Origin: Methylovirgula sp.
Lineage (GTDB): Bacteria; Pseudomonadota; Alphaproteobacteria; Rhizobiales; Beijerinckiaceae
DNA length: 7,254 nucleotides
Assembly: GCA_030038595.1 (NCBI GenBank)
Contig: JASHSW010000166.1
Location: 1 to 7,254 of the forward strand
Direction: 5' to 3'
Shown: positions 5,755-7,254 of the stretch, in pieces
Layout: each line of letters starts with the position of its first letter
Numbering within the stretch: the first letter of the stretch is position 1
The notes under the pieces: generated by a model
Seen by the model: the letters and a program-made list of their open reading frames with translations, nothing else
What the model was told of the DNA's origin: nothing
Database searches by the model: none
Made by a program: the position numbers and the translations under genes

Positions 5755-5787
5755 CGCCCGCCCTCAACCGCGCGCCGGTTGCGGGCG
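5755..5787. terminator. Hairpin between the convergent ppk2 and DUF1614 stops
   Basis: CGCCCGC (5755-5761) pairs with GCGGGCG (5781-5787), and inside it AACCG (5766-5770) pairs with CGGTT (5776-5780). The result is a 12-bp GC-rich stem with a 4-base bulge and a 5-base loop. It begins three bases after the ppk2 stop and includes the DUF1614 stop and last codons. No T tract follows on either strand, so it is not a textbook intrinsic terminator. It could act as a bidirectional pause or 3'-end protecting structure. Confidence 0.38.
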
Positions 5788-6483
5788 CGGACTCGTGAAG
5801 CTCGCCAGCAGCACCGCGATCACGCCGGTGAGGAAAATGCCGTCGAATGTCCCGGCTCCGCCGATCGAGGCAACCGGCGCGCCAAGCCCTTGCACTTTGT
5901 CGAGATTGAGCAGATCGGCGCCGATCAGCACGCCCATACTGCCGCTGATATAGGCCAGCGGCGCCGCATGGGCGCGCGAGATAAGGATCGAGATGATCGC
6001 CGTTGCAATCGGCGGCGCGAAGATCGGCTCGGCGATCCCGACGCCATGTACGGGCGTGGCCAGCAGGTGCGCGACGACCGCGACACAGGCGGTGGCGATT
6101 GCGGCACGGATCCATAGGTCATATTTGAGAAGCAGGTAGAGCGAAAGCAGTGCAGGAATGACGGCGCCGCCGACATTGACGGCGATGATCGTGCCCGGCC
6201 ACTCCACCACCACCGGAACCGTGTAGTGCATTCCGAAGAAGCTGATCTCCTCGCCGGAGACCATGTGTTCCGGCGGCAGCTCCACGAGCGGGATGTTGAT
6301 CGAACTGCCGAGCAGCGAGCCGAATAGCAGAAACAACGCGGCGCGCGTTCCGATCCCGGCGTTCGCGAAAGCATCATGCACCGCGCGGACTTCGATATAG
6401 GCCACAAGCCCTACGAAGACGGCGACAAGCAGCAGAAAGAACGGCAGGGTAAGCGGCAGATATTGCAGCGGGCTTATATGCAT
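5764..6483 (-). CDS. DUF1614 family integral membrane protein
   Basis: A 239-residue polytopic membrane protein of unknown function. Hydrophobic segments likely span the membrane at about 11-31, 46-64, 97-118, 123-142, 155-170, 176-190 and 214-229. Features I associate with DUF1614 are GSSINIPLV (59-67) in a polar break, a short VEWPGTIIAVNVGGA stretch (93-107), GADLLNL (188-194) with a buried Asp, and SIGGAGTFDGIFLTG (207-221) close to the C-terminus. Conserved Asp, Asn and Gly residues inside hydrophobic stretches suggest a transporter or enzyme core, but no substrate can be named. ATG at 6483 is chosen because GGAG lies seven bases upstream and the first membrane helix follows directly; an upstream extension would add 28 mostly basic residues. 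The GST gene ends 37 bases upstream on the same strand, so co-transcription is plausible. Confidence 0.87.
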   Translation of the reverse strand: MHISPLQYLPLTLPFFLLLVAVFVGLVAYIEVRAVHDAFANAGIGTRAALFLLFGSLLGSSINIPLVELPPEHMVSGEEISFFGMHYTVPVVVEWPGTIIAVNVGGAVIPALLSLYLLLKYDLWIRAAIATACVAVVAHLLATPVHGVGIAEPIFAPPIATAIISILISRAHAAPLAYISGSMGVLIGADLLNLDKVQGLGAPVASIGGAGTFDGIFLTGVIAVLLASFTSPRPQPARG

Positions 6484-6520
6484 CTGAGCTCTCCGCAGCG
6501 TCGACCTCCTCGCCTGGCGG

Positions 6521-7174
6521 CTAGAGATCTTCGTATTTGTCGATCCGCCAGTTCTCCGCCTCGGCACCCCTTTGCCAGTCGCGGTAAGCGGGCAGCGCCA
6601 TCACGCGATCCATATAGGCGCGCGTCGCAGCATCCACTGGAACGTCATAAACATGCAGCCGGCTCACGACCGGGGCAAACATCGCATCGGCCGCCGAGAA
6701 ATCGCCGAACAGAAAGTCGCCTCCGGCTCCGAACTTTTGCCGCGCAGCCGCCCAGGCGGCTTCGATCCGCTCGATGTCGGCGCGCGTCTCGGGCGACATT
6801 TCGCGCCGCTTCACCGGGCGGCGCATGTTCATCGGCAAATTGGCGCGAAGCGCTGCAAATCCCGAATGCATTTCGGCGGCAAGCGATCGAGCCGTCGCCC
6901 GTGCCGCAGGCTCGTCCGGCCAGATCGGCAGATCCGGAAACCGTTCGGCAAGATATTCGATGATCGCCAGCGAATCCCAAACGGTGAGCGCACCGTCGCG
7001 CAGCACAGGGCATTTGCCGGCTGGCGAGTGCCGCAGGATCTCGGCGCGCGTCGTCTCCCGGCCGAGCGGGATCACGATTTCCGCGAACGGAATCCCGAAA
7101 TGCCGCATCAGGATGAATGCCCGAAACGACCACGAGGAATAGACCTTGTTGGCGATGACGAGGGTAAGTGACAT
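6521..7174 (-). CDS. Glutathione S-transferase family protein
   Basis: A 217-residue cytoplasmic protein with the two-domain GST architecture. The N-terminal thioredoxin-like domain (about 3-80) starts LTLVIANKVYSSWSFR, with Ser13/Ser14 in the position of the catalytic Ser of zeta/theta-like classes. It contains the cis-proline motif G53-K-C-P56-V-L and the glutathione-contacting D67-S68 in VWDSLAIIEYLAE. The C-terminal helical domain (about 88-210) has the folding motif FLFGDFSAADAMFAPVV, with its N-capping Ser and buried Asp. Length is normal for the family. GSTs conjugate or remove glutathione from electrophiles or isomerise substrates; which applies here cannot be read from sequence. ATG at 7174 is chosen because the beta-strand begins immediately; a GTG at 7213 would add 13 residues with no Shine-Dalgarno site. 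DUF1614 follows 37 bases downstream, possibly in one transcript. Confidence 0.94.
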   Translation of the reverse strand: MSLTLVIANKVYSSWSFRAFILMRHFGIPFAEIVIPLGRETTRAEILRHSPAGKCPVLRDGALTVWDSLAIIEYLAERFPDLPIWPDEPAARATARSLAAEMHSGFAALRANLPMNMRRPVKRREMSPETRADIERIEAAWAAARQKFGAGGDFLFGDFSAADAMFAPVVSRLHVYDVPVDAATRAYMDRVMALPAYRDWQRGAEAENWRIDKYEDL

Positions 7175-7254
7175 CGCGTCGGGGATCCAAGAAGCGGCGC
7201 CGAAAGAGAACACGGCAAAGAAAAAGAATCCAGAACGGGACGCCGATCTCGCTC
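7175..7254. other. Upstream edge of the GST gene, no recognisable gene
   Basis: The last 80 bases contain an A-rich stretch (about 7215-7230, GCAAAGAAAAAGAATC) and no codon pattern that I recognise as a protein. The GST promoter probably lies here or beyond the edge, but no clear -35/-10 pair was found. Confidence 0.3.

Noticed and set aside
4817..6115. 432-codon open frame on the minus strand across ppk2 and part of DUF1614
   Set aside because: It covers the complement of ppk2 and then a wrong frame of DUF1614. Both real genes have clear family motifs, and this product has none.

Overview
The window reads as chromosomal DNA of a GC-rich alphaproteobacterium, most likely of the Hyphomicrobiales (Rhizobiales). 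The reasons are the dense GC-rich coding, the order serine DD-peptidase / phasin / clpS, the presence of DUF1489 (a family largely of Alphaproteobacteria), and the pairing of a small VWA-like protein with a membrane J-domain protein. No mobile element, tRNA, rRNA or CRISPR array was seen. Gene content looks like core or ordinary accessory genome.

Layout. (1) 1-155, minus: the N-terminal part of clpS, cut by the window edge. (2) 156-529: a gene-free stretch with the clpS leader and a strong intrinsic terminator (425-455) that ends the phasin transcript. (3) 530-880, minus: a small phasin. (4) 881-1275: a divergent intergenic region with a good sigma70-type promoter for the phasin and two TGC/GCA palindromes set 31 bp apart, resembling sites for the PHB-responsive repressor PhaR. 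(5) 1276-2883, plus: an exported D-alanyl-D-alanine carboxypeptidase with a C-terminal SPOR domain and a histidine-rich stretch after the signal peptide. (6) 2945-4820, minus: a three-gene cluster DUF1489, VWA-like protein, membrane J-domain protein; the last two overlap by one base (TGATG). (7) 4904-5752, plus: a class III-like polyphosphate kinase 2, divergent from DUF1489. (8) 5764-7174, minus: a glutathione S-transferase followed by a DUF1614 integral membrane protein, convergent with ppk2. (9) 7175-7254: no recognisable gene.

Functional themes are storage polymers (phasin on PHB granules, polyphosphate kinase), envelope maintenance (DD-carboxypeptidase with a septal-targeting SPOR domain) and protein quality control (ClpS adaptor, J-domain cochaperone). 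Nothing indicates a dramatic new system. The parts most worth a second look are the VWA / membrane J-protein / DUF1489 cluster, which is conserved-looking but functionally undefined, and the phasin operator arrangement.
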